Positions 27,375-37,091 of a stretch of 64,000 nt of DNA are shown here, piece by piece. Under the pieces are notes generated by a model. It did no database searches. It saw only the letters and a program-made list of their open reading frames with translations, and was not told where the DNA came from. Location of the stretch: positions 124,001 to 188,000 of the forward strand of contig FOAY01000003.1 of NCBI GenBank assembly GCA_900109485.1, read 5' to 3'. The translations under genes and the position numbers were made by a program. Origin of the DNA: Kosakonia sacchari (GTDB lineage Bacteria; Pseudomonadota; Gammaproteobacteria; Enterobacterales; Enterobacteriaceae). The first letter of the stretch is position 1; each line of letters begins with the position of its first letter.

Positions 27375-29396
27375 ATGAGTAAACCGTTCAAACTGAATTC
27401 TGCTTTTCGCCCCTCCGGCGACCAGCCTGAGGCGATTCGTCGGCTTAAGGAAGGTCTGGAAGACGGCCTCGCGCACCAGACGCTGCTGGGGGTTACCGGC
27501 TCGGGTAAGACCTTTACCATCGCCAATGTTATTGCCGATCTGCAACGCCCAACAATGGTGTTGGCGCCGAACAAAACGCTGGCGGCGCAGCTGTATGGCG
27601 AAATGAAGGAGTTCTTCCCGGAAAACGCGGTGGAGTATTTCGTCTCCTACTATGACTACTACCAGCCGGAAGCCTATGTGCCCAGTTCGGACACCTTTAT
27701 CGAAAAAGATGCCTCGGTGAACGAGCATATCGAGCAGATGCGTCTGTCAGCAACGAAGGCGCTGCTGGAACGCCGTGATGTGGTGGTCGTGGCGTCCGTT
27801 TCAGCCATCTATGGTCTGGGCGATCCGGATCTCTACCTGAAGATGATGCTCCATCTGACCAACGGCATGATTATCGACCAGCGTTCGATTCTGCGTCGGC
27901 TGGCAGAACTTCAGTACACCCGCAACGATCAGGCTTTCCAGCGCGGGACGTTTCGCGTGCGTGGGGAAGTGATTGATATCTTCCCGGCGGAATCGGATGA
28001 CCTGGCGCTGCGCGTAGAGTTGTTCGACGAAGAAGTGGAGCGTTTGTCGCTGTTTGACCCGCTCACCGGGCATGTAGAATCGACCGTTCAGCGCTTCACC
28101 ATCTACCCGAAAACGCACTACGTGACGCCGCGCGAGCGTATCGTGCAGGCGATGGAAGAGATCAAAGATGAGCTGGTGGAACGGCGCAAGACGCTGCTGG
28201 CGAACAATAAGCTGCTGGAAGAGCAGCGTCTCAGCCAGCGCACGCAGTTCGATCTGGAGATGATGAACGAGCTGGGCTACTGCTCCGGCATTGAAAACTA
28301 CTCGCGCTATCTCTCCGGGCGCGGTCCTGGCGAGCCGCCGCCAACGCTGTTCGATTACCTGCCGTCCGACGGTTTGCTGGTGATCGACGAATCCCACGTC
28401 ACCATCCCGCAAATCGGCGGCATGTTCCGTGGCGACCGGGCGCGTAAAGAGACGCTGGTGGAGTACGGTTTCCGTTTGCCGTCGGCGCTGGATAACCGTC
28501 CGCTGAAATTTGAAGAGTTTGAAGCGCTGGCACCGCAGTCTATCTATGTTTCGGCGACGCCGGGCAATTACGAGCTGGAGAAATCCGGCGATGAAGTGAT
28601 TGACCAGGTGGTACGTCCGACAGGTTTGCTGGATCCCATCATCGAAGTGCGTCCGGTTGCTACGCAGGTTGACGATCTGCTGTCGGAAATCCGCATCCGC
28701 GCGGCCATTAACGAGCGCGTGCTGGTGACGACGTTGACCAAGCGTATGGCGGAAGATCTCACCGAATATCTTGAAGAGCACGGTGAGCGGGTGCGTTACC
28801 TGCACTCTGATATTGATACGGTTGAACGTATGGAAATTATCCGCGACCTGCGTCTCGGCGAGTTTGATGTGCTGGTGGGCATCAACCTGCTGCGCGAAGG
28901 GCTGGATATGCCGGAAGTGTCGCTGGTGGCGATTCTGGATGCGGACAAAGAGGGCTTCCTGCGTTCGGAGCGTTCACTGATTCAGACCATTGGCCGCGCG
29001 GCGCGTAACATCAACGGGAAAGCGATTCTGTACGGCGATAAGATCACGCCGTCAATGGCGAAAGCGATCGGTGAAACCGAACGCCGCCGCGAAAAACAGC
29101 ATGCCTATAACGTCGAGCACGGCATAACGCCACAGGGCCTGAACAAGAAGGTGGTGGATATTCTGGCCATGGGCGAAGGGCTGGCGAAAACGCGTGCGAA
29201 AGGGCGTGGCAAAACCCGCACCCCGGCGCAGGTGGAAGCGGCAGAACTGGCGCTGACGCCGAAAGCGCTGCAACAGAAAATCCACGAGCTGGAAGGGCTG
29301 ATGATGCAGCATGCGCAGAATCTGGAGTTCGAAGAGGCGGCGCAGGTGCGCGATCAACTGCACCAGCTACGTGAACTGTTTATTGTCGCATCTTAA
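27375..29396 (+). CDS. uvrB: UvrABC excision nuclease subunit B
   Basis: The central damage-verification helicase of nucleotide excision repair; it is loaded by UvrA and recruits UvrC. The 673-residue protein equals E. coli UvrB. Walker [10 protein letters not shown] (39-47), the beta-hairpin region [20 protein letters not shown] (about 92-111), the DESH box ([10 protein letters not shown]), helicase motifs V and VI ([23 protein letters not shown]) and the C-terminal UVR coiled-coil domain (about 630-666) that contacts UvrC are all present. It is SOS-regulated through the upstream LexA box. Confidence 0.98.
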   Translation: MSKPFKLNSAFRPSGDQPEAIRRLKEGLEDGLAHQTLLGVTGSGKTFTIANVIADLQRPTMVLAPNKTLAAQLYGEMKEFFPENAVEYFVSYYDYYQPEAYVPSSDTFIEKDASVNEHIEQMRLSATKALLERRDVVVVASVSAIYGLGDPDLYLKMMLHLTNGMIIDQRSILRRLAELQYTRNDQAFQRGTFRVRGEVIDIFPAESDDLALRVELFDEEVERLSLFDPLTGHVESTVQRFTIYPKTHYVTPRERIVQAMEEIKDELVERRKTLLANNKLLEEQRLSQRTQFDLEMMNELGYCSGIENYSRYLSGRGPGEPPPTLFDYLPSDGLLVIDESHVTIPQIGGMFRGDRARKETLVEYGFRLPSALDNRPLKFEEFEALAPQSIYVSATPGNYELEKSGDEVIDQVVRPTGLLDPIIEVRPVATQVDDLLSEIRIRAAINERVLVTTLTKRMAEDLTEYLEEHGERVRYLHSDIDTVERMEIIRDLRLGEFDVLVGINLLREGLDMPEVSLVAILDADKEGFLRSERSLIQTIGRAARNINGKAILYGDKITPSMAKAIGETERRREKQHAYNVEHGITPQGLNKKVVDILAMGEGLAKTRAKGRGKTRTPAQVEAAELALTPKALQQKIHELEGLMMQHAQNLEFEEAAQVRDQLHQLRELFIVAS

Positions 29397-29408
29397 TGTT
29401 TGCTTAAC
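29392..29408 (+). promoter_or_regulatory. PmrA box upstream of the putative pmrR
   Basis: CTTAAT, five bases (GTTTG), CTTAAC matches the PmrA consensus of two YTTAAK-like repeats spaced by 5. It overlaps the uvrB stop codon and lies 43 bases before the small ORF start. Confidence 0.75.
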
Positions 29409-29451
29409 CTACTCCTGACACACTGCCCCCACTATTCTGGAGGGCAGTGTC

Positions 29452-29544
29452 ATGCAGCAGTTTAACGTTCGTGAATTTTTAGCCGTCGCCTTCGCACTGG
29501 CATTAGTGATCGGTTTCGCTCATCTGTGGGTGCTGAGCTACTGA
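29452..29544 (+). CDS. pmrR: Putative PmrR, small membrane inhibitor of LpxT
   Basis: A 30-codon ORF (MQQFNVREFLAVAFALALVI...HLWVLSY) with a strong ribosome site (TGGAGGG) 8 bases before the ATG. The product is one hydrophobic helix (about residues 9-29). PmrR of Salmonella and E. coli is a roughly 30-residue inner-membrane peptide, PmrA-activated, that inhibits the lipid A phosphotransferase LpxT. As I recall the E. coli peptide, this one aligns without gaps over its last 25 residues and keeps V, E, L, F, V, F, W and the terminal Y. A PmrA box precedes it and it overlaps the 3' end of convergent pmrB by 42 bases. The assignment is inferred from context and weak similarity. Confidence 0.72.
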   Translation: MQQFNVREFLAVAFALALVIGFAHLWVLSY

Positions 29545-30630
29545 TGGCAAATGGCGGGCGGCCGGAAGAAATTTAATCCACGCCCGCACCCCGGATTGCG
29601 TCAGGCGGTTGTGCAAAAAGAACTGTGCGTCATGAAGCTGCGCGATGCGCGACACAATGCTTAATCCCAGCCCGGTTCCGCCGTAACGGCTGTCCATGCG
29701 GACAAACGCTTTGCTCAGTTCTCCGCTGCGGCTCTCATCAATGCCCGGACCTTCATCCTCCACGGCCAGCACTGGCGTAGCAGCCGGTTCGATGCGTATC
29801 GTAATGACCGAACCTTCCGGGCTGTAGCGGTACGCGTTCTCCACCAGATTTCTCACCAGCAGCCTTAACAGCGTGGCATCGCCGGAGACGGCAATATCGG
29901 CGTCAATTTCCGGCACCGCCAGCGTTTGCTTGCGCCCGGCGAGCATGGTTTCCAGCTCGCTGCGAATGGGCACCACCACGTCGGCCATCAGCCGTACCTG
30001 CTGGTAACTGCCAGCCGAAAAAGACTGCCCGACGCGGGCAAGCAGCAACAACTGCGCGATGTTTTCCGTCATCTGTTCGAGCCGCTGTACCAACGGCTCG
30101 ACGTTGATGCCGTTGGTTTTTGCCATCAACTCCAGATGCAGCCGCAGCCCGGCCAGCGGCGTACGTAGCTCATGCGCCACATCTGCTGTAAATAATCGCT
30201 CGCGATCCAGCGTGAGCGTCAGCCGCGAGACGAGATCGTTAATTGATGTCGTAACAGCCTCCACTTCGCTGACGCTGTTATTTAACGTAATCGGTTGCAG
30301 GTTATTCGGCGTACGTTTGTTAAGCTCTTCCTGCAACGCCAGCAGCGGGCGAGTAATGGCTTTGACCGCCTGCATACAAAGCAGCAGCGCCAGACCGATA
30401 ATCAGCAGGCTTGGCACCAGCAGGCTGGCGACCGCCTCGCGGACTTCATGTTCAACATGTTTACGGTTGTTATGGTTGTGGAGCGCCGCCTGCACCAGCA
30501 ACTGGATCTGCTCTTCACTTTCATGCCACAGCCAGAACACACTGACCAACTGGCAAAACACCAGAATCCCGCCGATGGTCAGCAGCAGACGGCGGCGCAT
30601 GCTCCAGTGGCTGAAATTGAAAAACGCCAT
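29503..30630 (-). CDS. pmrB: Sensor histidine kinase PmrB (BasS)
   Basis: Membrane kinase that senses Fe3+, Al3+ and mildly acidic pH and phosphorylates PmrA. The 375 residues contain TM1 (about 13-35), a short periplasmic loop with acidic metal-binding pairs (E37-x-x-E40 and E62-x-x-E65), TM2 (about 68-90), HAMP, HisKA with the phosphorylated His153 (DVAHELRTPLAG), and an HATPase domain with N box (NLVENAYRYSP), G1 (DEGPGID) and G2 (GTGLGLS). It is about 12 residues longer than E. coli BasS at the C-terminus, which is where it overlaps the pmrR candidate. It starts three bases after pmrA. Confidence 0.95.
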   Translation of the reverse strand: MAFFNFSHWSMRRRLLLTIGGILVFCQLVSVFWLWHESEEQIQLLVQAALHNHNNRKHVEHEVREAVASLLVPSLLIIGLALLLCMQAVKAITRPLLALQEELNKRTPNNLQPITLNNSVSEVEAVTTSINDLVSRLTLTLDRERLFTADVAHELRTPLAGLRLHLELMAKTNGINVEPLVQRLEQMTENIAQLLLLARVGQSFSAGSYQQVRLMADVVVPIRSELETMLAGRKQTLAVPEIDADIAVSGDATLLRLLVRNLVENAYRYSPEGSVITIRIEPAATPVLAVEDEGPGIDESRSGELSKAFVRMDSRYGGTGLGLSIVSRIAQLHDAQFFLHNRLTQSGVRAWIKFLPAARHLPSVAQHPQMSETDH

Positions 30631-30633
30631 TGA

Positions 30634-31305
30634 TTACTCCCGGTGTTGCGGCTGAACCAGCATGTAGCCAAACCCGCGGACGGTACGGATGCGCGATTTG
30701 CCGATTTTGTCGCGCAGATTATGAATATGGACTTCCAGCGTATTGGTCGAGGGCTCGTTGTCCCAGTTGTAGATATCGTTATAGAGAATTTCCCGGTGCA
30801 CCGGACTGTCGGCTTTCAGCATCAGGCGCGAAAGCAGGGCGTACTCTTTCGGCGTCAGATCCAGCAACTGGTTGTCCAGCCACGCCTGGCGGCGGGTGAC
30901 ATTCAGCGTCAGATTACCGTGGGTGATTTCGTTTTCACCCTGATTATGATGACGGCGCAGCAGCGCGCGGATACGGGCATTCAGTTCATCCAGCGCGAAG
31001 GGTTTGACCAGATAGTCGTCCGCGCCGGTATCCAGCCCGGCGACGCGATCTTCCAGCGTATCGCGGGCGGTGAGAATCAGCACCGGTTGGGTATATTTTT
31101 CTCGCCGCAAACGGGCGAGCAGATGTAATCCGTCTTCATCGGGCAGACCAAGATCGAGCACGATCAGGCTGTAGTGGCCGTTCGCCAGACACAGCACCGC
31201 TTCGTGCGCGGTGGATACGCCATCGCAGGCATATCCTTCGCTTTGCATCGCCAGAATCAACCCCTGCAACAGCAGAGCATCGTCTTCAACCACCAGAATT
31301 TTCAT
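30634..31305 (-). CDS. pmrA: Response regulator PmrA (BasR)
   Basis: OmpR-family regulator that activates lipid A modification genes (eptA, arn, pmrR). The 223-residue protein has a receiver domain with acidic pocket EDD (7-9), phospho-acceptor Asp51 and Lys in KPFAL, and a winged-helix DNA-binding domain ([14 protein letters not shown]... [25 protein letters not shown]). The ATG at 31305 overlaps the eptA stop (ATGA), showing a coupled operon; the six-codon upstream extension lies inside eptA. The two PmrA boxes in this window are its likely targets. Confidence 0.96.
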   Translation of the reverse strand: MKILVVEDDALLLQGLILAMQSEGYACDGVSTAHEAVLCLANGHYSLIVLDLGLPDEDGLHLLARLRREKYTQPVLILTARDTLEDRVAGLDTGADDYLVKPFALDELNARIRALLRRHHNQGENEITHGNLTLNVTRRQAWLDNQLLDLTPKEYALLSRLMLKADSPVHREILYNDIYNWDNEPSTNTLEVHIHNLRDKIGKSRIRTVRGFGYMLVQPQHRE

Positions 31306-32939
31306 TTCGCCTGCTCCCGGCAAGACGTTAAAATATCGTCTTCAGCACGGTACTCTTTCGTGCTGACCCCCAGTATACCCAACATTGTCGGGAAGAGGTT
31401 GTCCTGCGAAACCGCCTTCTCCCGCGCATTTTTTTGCAGACACTGGTTATTCACGCCGTAGCGTTTCTGGTAGTCATCGGACAACCAGATCAGCATCGGA
31501 ATATGTTTTTGCGTTTCCGGTGCGATGGAATAAGGCAGACCGTGCAAATAAACGCCATTTTCACCCAGCGATTCACCATGGTCGGAGAGATACACCAGGC
31601 TGGTGGTAAATCTGTCCTGTTTGGATTGCAATAATTTAATCGCTTTATCAACAATATAGTCGATATACAAAATGGTATTGTCGTAGGTATTTACCAGTTG
31701 CTGCTGTGAGCAGCCCTGAATTTCGTTGGTATCACAGGTCGGCGTAAATTTGCGGAACTGCGCCGGATAACGGTTGTAATAAGTCGGCCCGTGGCTACCA
31801 ATGGTATGTAAAACGATAATGCCGTCGCCCTGTAATTTGTCGATATAGCTGGCGAGATCGTGGAATAAGATCTCATCCTGGCATTCACCCTTAATGCAAT
31901 ATTCCGGCAGGTTTAGCTGCGTCACATCCTGGTGCGGCACGCGATCGCAAGCGCCTTTACAACCGCCGTCATTTTCATTCCATAAAACCTGAATGCCGGC
32001 GCGTTGGATAATATCCAGCAACCCTTCCTGATGATGGGCAAGCTGATCGTCGTAATGTTCCCGCGGCATCCCCGAAAACATGCACGGAACCGAGACAGCG
32101 GTGGCTGTGCCGCAGGATGTCGCGTTCGGAAAGTAAATAACATTATCCTGTTTTAACAGCGGGTTAGTTTCACGCTCATAACCGCCAAGCGAGAAATTCG
32201 CCGCGCGGGACGTTTCACCCACGACCAGTATGGTCAGGTTCTTACGCGGACCATTTTTCATTTCCGGGCGTTGCTGAGCATCTTCGCCAATACGTACCAG
32301 CGGCAAATTATCCATGCGATTATGGGAATACCAGGACAGAGACGCCACAATGGAGTTGGACGGGCTGAGAGATTTCACCAGCTCTTTATTATTGCGAAAC
32401 AGCGAGGCGTAATCTTTATAAAACAGCAGCGCCACCAGCACGATAAGCAGCGCAGAAATAACGATACTGACCGCGCGATACGCGATGCTGCGCAGCGCTG
32501 ATTGCGCCGGTTTAATTTTAATAAACCAGGCAATGAGTACCGGCACAATGGCCGTCAGTAAAATCGTCAGCACCATTTTTGTCGACATCAGGGCGAAACT
32601 TTCCGCCGGCGTGGTGTCGAGAATATTGGTGATCATCGAGCGGTCAATGACGATGCCAAAGGTCGAAATAAAATATTGCGCTGCCGCGCTGACCAGCACA
32701 AACACCGTGATAAGCGGGCGTTCAAGAAAGAAGAATGACGCCAGCGACAGCAGGATATTGATCACGCTGAACGCCACCACCGGCATTGACAGAAATACCA
32801 GCCAGTTACGCAGCGAGTTTACCGGTAATAGCGTAAAAGCCTGATGGTAGAAAACGATATTCAGCGCCAGCGCAATATAGAGCGCAAACAGAATAATAAA
32901 CTGAAGACGGCTTAACGCCGGTCGACGAAGGTGAAGCAT
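31302..32939 (-). CDS. eptA: Lipid A phosphoethanolamine transferase EptA (PmrC)
   Basis: Transfers phosphoethanolamine from phosphatidylethanolamine to lipid A phosphates on the periplasmic face, reducing binding of polymyxin and cationic peptides. The 545 residues form five N-terminal membrane helices (to about residue 175) and a periplasmic alkaline-phosphatase-fold domain. The nucleophile Thr243 lies in [11 protein letters not shown], and zinc ligands lie in [12 protein letters not shown] and in [13 protein letters not shown]. The disulfide-forming cysteines are conserved ([17 protein letters not shown]). It is the first gene of eptA-pmrA-pmrB and carries its own PmrA box. Confidence 0.96.
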   Translation of the reverse strand: MLHLRRPALSRLQFIILFALYIALALNIVFYHQAFTLLPVNSLRNWLVFLSMPVVAFSVINILLSLASFFFLERPLITVFVLVSAAAQYFISTFGIVIDRSMITNILDTTPAESFALMSTKMVLTILLTAIVPVLIAWFIKIKPAQSALRSIAYRAVSIVISALLIVLVALLFYKDYASLFRNNKELVKSLSPSNSIVASLSWYSHNRMDNLPLVRIGEDAQQRPEMKNGPRKNLTILVVGETSRAANFSLGGYERETNPLLKQDNVIYFPNATSCGTATAVSVPCMFSGMPREHYDDQLAHHQEGLLDIIQRAGIQVLWNENDGGCKGACDRVPHQDVTQLNLPEYCIKGECQDEILFHDLASYIDKLQGDGIIVLHTIGSHGPTYYNRYPAQFRKFTPTCDTNEIQGCSQQQLVNTYDNTILYIDYIVDKAIKLLQSKQDRFTTSLVYLSDHGESLGENGVYLHGLPYSIAPETQKHIPMLIWLSDDYQKRYGVNNQCLQKNAREKAVSQDNLFPTMLGILGVSTKEYRAEDDILTSCREQAK

Positions 32940-32990
32940 AGGTATTCTCTGGTCCAGTAAAGGAAAGTAGCGCTATGCTGACAGGCGTTT

Positions 32991-33007
32991 TTTAAGACAA
33001 CCTTAAG
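32991..33007 (-). promoter_or_regulatory. PmrA box of the eptA-pmrAB operon
   Basis: The minus strand reads CTTAAG, five bases (GTTGT), CTTAAA, and a third half site CTTAAT lies two bases upstream (plus 33010-33015). It sits 52 bases before the eptA start, consistent with PmrA autoactivation. Confidence 0.82.
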
Positions 33008-33050
33008 AAATTAAGCAATCCAGCGGCGAGTAAAAATGGCCGCTGAAAAG

Positions 33051-33959
33051 TTAACCCAGTTGCTGTACTGCCTTTTCCAGCGCGGCGCGCAGCAGATGAC
33101 GATCGTGGCGATAGGGGATATCGCCTGCTTCCAGCACTTCCTGAATAATTAATCTTTCAGTGACGGCGCTGACATTCACTTTCGGCCCGACGACCACGGC
33201 ATCGATAATCTTTCGGCCGACATATTGTTCCATAATGGCCAGTTTATCGGCGAGCGACAGGCTGGCGGCGGCGGGGCTGAGCTCTTTCCCCAGATTGCTG
33301 ATAAACACAACGGGCGCGGGCGTGCGGCGCAGCGCCTGCGCTAACTCTTCCAGCAGCAACAGCGGCAGCAGACTGGTGTAAAAGCTGCCGGGACCGATGA
33401 GAATCAAATCCGCTTCGGCAATCGCCTGTATTGCTTCCCGGGTGGCGGATACCCTGGGAAACAGCATTAATTCCTGAATCGGCGCATGAAGCTGGTCGAT
33501 ATTCACTTCGCCATATACCTGATGTCCTTCACTGTCGGTGGCCATTAAATCGACAGGTTGTTCCGACATAGGAATTAAAAAGGCATCCACTTTTAATAAA
33601 TTACGAATTAAATTGATAGCCTCTAAAGGCCGCACGCTCAGGTGATCCAGCGCTTTTAACATCAGATTTCCGAGGTTATGCCCGGAAAGTTCACCATTGC
33701 CGCTAAAACGGTATTCAAACATCGCCGAGGCGACGCTCGGCTCGGTGATTAATTGGTTCAAACAGTTGCGCATATCGCCCCAGGCAATGCCGCCTTCTGA
33801 GCGGCGAATTCGCCCGGTAGAACCACCATTATCTGTAGTGGTTACAATGCCGGTGAGACGCGATCCCAGCGACGCAAGCGAAGACATCACACGCCCCAGA
33901 CCATGCCCGCCGCCGAGTGCGACAACACGATCCAGATCTGCCAGTGTGCGATTACGCAT
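33051..33959 (-). CDS. ybhK: YvcK/CofD-family protein YbhK
   Basis: A 302-residue cytosolic protein of the gluconeogenesis factor (YvcK/CofD-like) family; in Gram-positive bacteria YvcK is needed for growth on gluconeogenic carbon and for cell shape, but the role of YbhK in enterobacteria is not settled. The nucleotide-sugar-binding Rossmann-type start [16 protein letters not shown], the [14 protein letters not shown] loop, the GHNLGNLML segment and [15 protein letters not shown] are family motifs. The length equals E. coli YbhK. It is divergent from moaA. Confidence 0.95.
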   Translation of the reverse strand: MRNRTLADLDRVVALGGGHGLGRVMSSLASLGSRLTGIVTTTDNGGSTGRIRRSEGGIAWGDMRNCLNQLITEPSVASAMFEYRFSGNGELSGHNLGNLMLKALDHLSVRPLEAINLIRNLLKVDAFLIPMSEQPVDLMATDSEGHQVYGEVNIDQLHAPIQELMLFPRVSATREAIQAIAEADLILIGPGSFYTSLLPLLLLEELAQALRRTPAPVVFISNLGKELSPAAASLSLADKLAIMEQYVGRKIIDAVVVGPKVNVSAVTERLIIQEVLEAGDIPYRHDRHLLRAALEKAVQQLG

Positions 33960-34097
33960 AATGATTCCTTAGTAAGATTTACCGCGCTACGTTAGCCTAA
34001 ATACCACCAAAAGACGATGCCTCGCTGGGTGGAAAATGACACATATCAATGCAAAAACGCGATTTTCTCGTACTCTGTAGCGAAAGTGCGCGATCAT

Positions 34098-34125
34098 GGC
34101 GCTATATATAAAAATATATAGCGAT
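34098..34125 (+). promoter_or_regulatory. ModE box upstream of moaA
   Basis: CGCTATATA (34100-34108), six bases, TATATAGCGAT (34115-34125) fits the ModE consensus with exact N6 spacing and a 9-bp perfect inverted repeat. In E. coli ModE-molybdate activates moaA from an upstream site like this. Confidence 0.85.
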
Positions 34126-34198
34126 ATTCATGATGGCGAAAAGAATTTTCCCGCGCTACTATCGCCATAAGCAATTTTAGCGTTACTGACAAAACATA

Positions 34199-34332
34199 CA
34201 CTCTAGCCTCTTCGTCTACGTTTCCGGTTAATCGTGAAATATGACGATTTGGCCGTAGCAAAACCGGCAACGGTTTTCGCTGCCAGGGTGCAGGAAGAAA
34301 TGACTGCATCTCCCGTATTTGGAAAGGTGTAC
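34199..34332 (+). promoter_or_regulatory. Moco riboswitch in the moaA leader
   Basis: The leader holds the conserved blocks of the moco RNA motif as seen before E. coli moaA: CTCTAGCCTC (34201), TTTGGCCGT (34248), TGCCAGGGTGCAGGAAGAAA (34281-34300), TGACTGCATCTCCCGTATTT (34301-34320) and GGAAAGGTGTAC just before the ATG. The last block contains the ribosome site, so Moco binding would hide it and stop translation of moaA. A reading frame runs through the region but is a by-product. Confidence 0.88.
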
Positions 34333-35322
34333 ATGCCCTCACAACTTACTGATGCGTTCGCGCGTAAGTTTTATTACTTGCGTTTGTCGATCACGGATGT
34401 GTGCAATTTTCGTTGCACCTACTGCCTGCCGGACGGTTACAAGCCGGGCGGCGTCAACAACAATGGCTTTCTCAGCGTCGATGAAATTCGCCGTGTCACG
34501 CGCGCCTTCAGCGCCATGGGCACCGAAAAAGTGCGTCTGACGGGCGGAGAACCGTCACTGCGCCGGGATTTCCCCGACATCATCGCCGCCGTACATGAAA
34601 ACGCCGCCATTCGCCAGATCGCGGTGACCACCAACGGTTATCGGCTGGCCCGCGACGTTGCGCTGTGGCGCGATGCCGGGCTTACCGCCATCAATGTCAG
34701 CGTCGACAGCCTCGATGCCCGCCAGTTTCATGCGATTACCGGGCAGGATAAATTCCGCCAGGTGATGGACGGCATCGACGCTGCATTTGCCGCCGGTTTC
34801 GCCAAAGTCAAAGTGAACACCGTGCTGATGCGCGATGTAAATCATCACCAGCTCGACACCTTTCTGGCGTGGATCAAATCGCGTCCCATCCAGCTGCGCT
34901 TTATCGAATTGATGGAGACCGGCGAGGGCAGCGAGCTGTTCCGCAATCATCACATCTCCGGCATGGTGCTGCGCGATGCGCTGCTCAAACGCGGCTGGAT
35001 CCACCAGTTGCGCCAGCGCAGCGACGGCCCGGCGCAGGTGTTCTGCCACCCGGATTACGTCGGTGAAATCGGTCTTATCATGCCGTATGAAAAAGATTTC
35101 TGCGCCAGTTGCAACCGTCTGCGCGTCTCTTCCACGGGCAAACTGCATTTGTGCCTGTTCGGCGATGGCGGTGTGAATCTGCGCGACCTGATGCAGGCCG
35201 ATACGCAGCAAACGATGCTGGAGCAACGCATTGCAGTCGCGCTGACGCATAAAAAGCAGACGCACTTCCTGCATGATGGCAACACGGGCATTACGCAAAA
35301 CCTTTCATACATTGGCGGCTAA
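34333..35322 (+). CDS. moaA: GTP 3',8-cyclase MoaA
   Basis: Radical SAM enzyme converting GTP to 3',8-cyclo-7,8-dihydro-GTP, the first step of molybdenum cofactor synthesis. The start is the ATG at 34333 ([15 protein letters not shown]), right after the riboswitch ribosome site; the longer frame from 34234 is leader RNA. The product has 329 residues as in E. coli. N-terminal cluster ligands Cys24, Cys28 and Cys31 lie in CNFRCTYC; C-terminal cluster ligands lie in [10 protein letters not shown] and LHLC. It is the first gene of moaABCDE. Confidence 0.97.
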   Translation: MPSQLTDAFARKFYYLRLSITDVCNFRCTYCLPDGYKPGGVNNNGFLSVDEIRRVTRAFSAMGTEKVRLTGGEPSLRRDFPDIIAAVHENAAIRQIAVTTNGYRLARDVALWRDAGLTAINVSVDSLDARQFHAITGQDKFRQVMDGIDAAFAAGFAKVKVNTVLMRDVNHHQLDTFLAWIKSRPIQLRFIELMETGEGSELFRNHHISGMVLRDALLKRGWIHQLRQRSDGPAQVFCHPDYVGEIGLIMPYEKDFCASCNRLRVSSTGKLHLCLFGDGGVNLRDLMQADTQQTMLEQRIAVALTHKKQTHFLHDGNTGITQNLSYIGG

Positions 35323-35339
35323 GCCGCAAGGAGAATGAG

Positions 35340-35852
35340 ATGAGCCAGGTCAGCGCTGAATTTATTCCGCTCAGGCTTGCTATTTTGACGGTCTCTAACC
35401 GTCGTGGCGAAGAGGATGATACTTCCGGTCACTGGCTGCGCGACGCCGCGCACGATGCCGGTCATCAGCTGGTGGCGAAAGCGATTGTCAAAGAGAACCG
35501 CTACGCGATCCGTGCGCAGGTCTCCGCGTGGATCGCCAGCGACGACGTACAAGTGGTGCTGATCACCGGCGGCACGGGGCTGACCGACGGCGATCAGGCG
35601 CCGGAAGCGCTGCTGCCGCTGTTCGATCGCGAAGTTGAAGGGTTTGGCGAAGTGTTCCGCATGCTCTCTTTCGAAGAGATCGGCACTGCGACATTGCAGT
35701 CCCGCGCGGTGGCTGGTATCGCCAACAGGACGCTGATTTTCGCCATGCCCGGTTCGACAAAAGCCTGTCGCACCGCCTGGGAAAATATCATTGCGCCGCA
35801 GCTTGATGCGCGCACGCGTCCGTGTAATTTCCATCCCCATCTTAAGAAGTAA
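35340..35852 (+). CDS. moaB: Molybdenum cofactor biosynthesis protein MoaB
   Basis: A 170-residue MogA/MoaB-family protein that binds molybdopterin. The E. coli protein is dispensable and its exact role is unclear. The MoaB/Mog domain motifs LITGGTGLTDGDQAPEAL (about 75-92) and FAMPGSTKACRTAW (about 139-152) are present. The ATG follows AAGGAG by 6 bases, and the gene lies 17 bases after moaA and 3 bases before moaC. Confidence 0.96.
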   Translation: MSQVSAEFIPLRLAILTVSNRRGEEDDTSGHWLRDAAHDAGHQLVAKAIVKENRYAIRAQVSAWIASDDVQVVLITGGTGLTDGDQAPEALLPLFDREVEGFGEVFRMLSFEEIGTATLQSRAVAGIANRTLIFAMPGSTKACRTAWENIIAPQLDARTRPCNFHPHLKK

Positions 35853-35855
35853 GTT

Positions 35856-36341
35856 ATGTCACAACTGACCCATATTAATGCCGAGGGTGAAGCGCATATG
35901 GTGGATGTTTCCGCCAAGGCCGAAACCGTTCGTGAAGCGCGCGCGGAAGCGTTTGTCACTATGCAGGCCCGCACGCTGGCGATGATTGTCGAAGGCAGCC
36001 ACCACAAAGGCGACGTATTTGCCACGGCGCGTATTGCGGGCATTCAGGCGGCGAAACGCACCTGGGAGCTGATCCCGCTGTGCCACCCGTTACTGCTGAG
36101 CAAAGTGGAAGTCCAGTTGCAGGCGCAGCCAGAGCACAACCGTGTGCGCATCGAAGCGGTCTGCCGTCTGAGCGGTAAAACCGGCGTCGAAATGGAAGCG
36201 CTGACGGCGGCTTCGGTTGCCGCGTTGACTATCTACGATATGTGTAAAGCCGTGCAGAAAGATATGGTGATTGGCCCGGTGCGCCTGCTGGAAAAAAGCG
36301 GCGGCAAGTCGGGGGATTTCAAGGTGCAACACGATGATTAA
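35856..36341 (+). CDS. moaC: Cyclic pyranopterin monophosphate synthase MoaC
   Basis: Converts the MoaA product to cyclic pyranopterin monophosphate, completing step one of Moco synthesis. The 161-residue protein has the expected length. The catalytic lysine environment is seen in the [32 protein letters not shown] region (about 48-80) and in [27 protein letters not shown] near the C-terminus. The stop overlaps the moaD start by 8 bases. Confidence 0.97.
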   Translation: MSQLTHINAEGEAHMVDVSAKAETVREARAEAFVTMQARTLAMIVEGSHHKGDVFATARIAGIQAAKRTWELIPLCHPLLLSKVEVQLQAQPEHNRVRIEAVCRLSGKTGVEMEALTAASVAALTIYDMCKAVQKDMVIGPVRLLEKSGGKSGDFKVQHDD

Positions 36342-36579
36342 TGTTCTTTTCTTTGCGCAGGTGCGCGAACTGGTCGGCTGCGACAGTCTGGTCTCTGAGA
36401 CGGTTTTCCCGTCCGTTGAAGCGCTGCGCCAGCATCTGGCGGCAAAGAGCGATCGCTGGTCGTTGGCGCTGGAAGAGGGCAAGCTGCTGGCGGCGGTGAA
36501 CCAGACGCTGGTCAGCTTCGATCACCCGTTAAGCAGCGGTGATGAAGTGGCGTTTTTCCCGCCGGTCACCGGAGGCTGA
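36334..36579 (+). CDS. moaD: Molybdopterin synthase sulfur carrier subunit MoaD
   Basis: An 81-residue ubiquitin-fold protein whose C-terminal Gly-Gly (FFPPVTGG) is activated by MoeB and thiocarboxylated, then donates sulfur to cyclic pyranopterin monophosphate within MoaE. The start at 36334 ([15 protein letters not shown]) is inside the end of moaC; the earlier in-frame start at 36271 is a shadow of moaC. The moaE start follows two bases after its stop codon begins to close (one intervening base). Confidence 0.96.
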   Translation: MINVLFFAQVRELVGCDSLVSETVFPSVEALRQHLAAKSDRWSLALEEGKLLAAVNQTLVSFDHPLSSGDEVAFFPPVTGG

Positions 36580-36580
36580 A

Positions 36581-37033
36581 ATGAGCGATACGCGAATTTG
36601 TGTCGAGCGCGCGGCATTTAACGTCGGCGAAGAGTACAGCTGGCTGGCGGCGAATGATGAAGATGGTGCCGTGGTGACCTTTACCGGCAAAGTGCGCAAC
36701 CACAATCTTGGCGACAGCGTCAGCGCATTAACGCTGGAGCACTATCCGGGCATGACTGAAAAATCGCTGGCTTCAATCGTTGAAGAAGCGCGCAGCCGCT
36801 GGCCGCTTGGCCGCGTAACGGTTTATCACCGCGTCGGAGAACTCTGGCCGGGTGATGAAATCGTGTTTGTCGGTGTCGCCAGCGCCCATCGCAGCAGCGC
36901 CTTTGATGCCGGGCAATTTATTATGGATTACCTGAAAACCCGCGCGCCGTTCTGGAAGCGTGAAGCCACCGCAGAAGGCGATCGCTGGGTTGAAGCCCGC
37001 GACAGCGATAAACAGGCTGCACAGCGTTGGTAA
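36581..37033 (+). CDS. moaE: Molybdopterin synthase catalytic subunit MoaE
   Basis: With MoaD, converts cyclic pyranopterin monophosphate to molybdopterin by adding the dithiolene sulfurs. The 150-residue protein has the family core GAVVTFTGKVRNHNLGDSV (about 28-46), LEHYPGM, the catalytic lysine region APFWKREAT (about 118-126) and the conserved GDRWVEARD. The ATG at 36581 (MSDTRICVERAAFNVGEEY) matches E. coli. It is the last gene of moaABCDE. Confidence 0.97.
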   Translation: MSDTRICVERAAFNVGEEYSWLAANDEDGAVVTFTGKVRNHNLGDSVSALTLEHYPGMTEKSLASIVEEARSRWPLGRVTVYHRVGELWPGDEIVFVGVASAHRSSAFDAGQFIMDYLKTRAPFWKREATAEGDRWVEARDSDKQAAQRW

Positions 37034-37091
37034 TTCATTGAACCAGGATGTGTTAACCTTAGTGATGTAACCCCATCTATCAGGAGTGACT

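Noticed and set aside
29803-30655. Long plus-strand frames antisense to pmrB and, similarly, antisense to gal, bio, uvrB and bgl genes
   Set aside because: They are shadows caused by the codon bias of the real genes (high GC at third positions); they lack ribosome sites and family motifs.
34234-34332. In-frame 33-codon N-terminal extension of MoaA
   Set aside because: The bases are the conserved Moco riboswitch; E. coli MoaA starts at the equivalent of 34333 and the ribosome site lies just before it.
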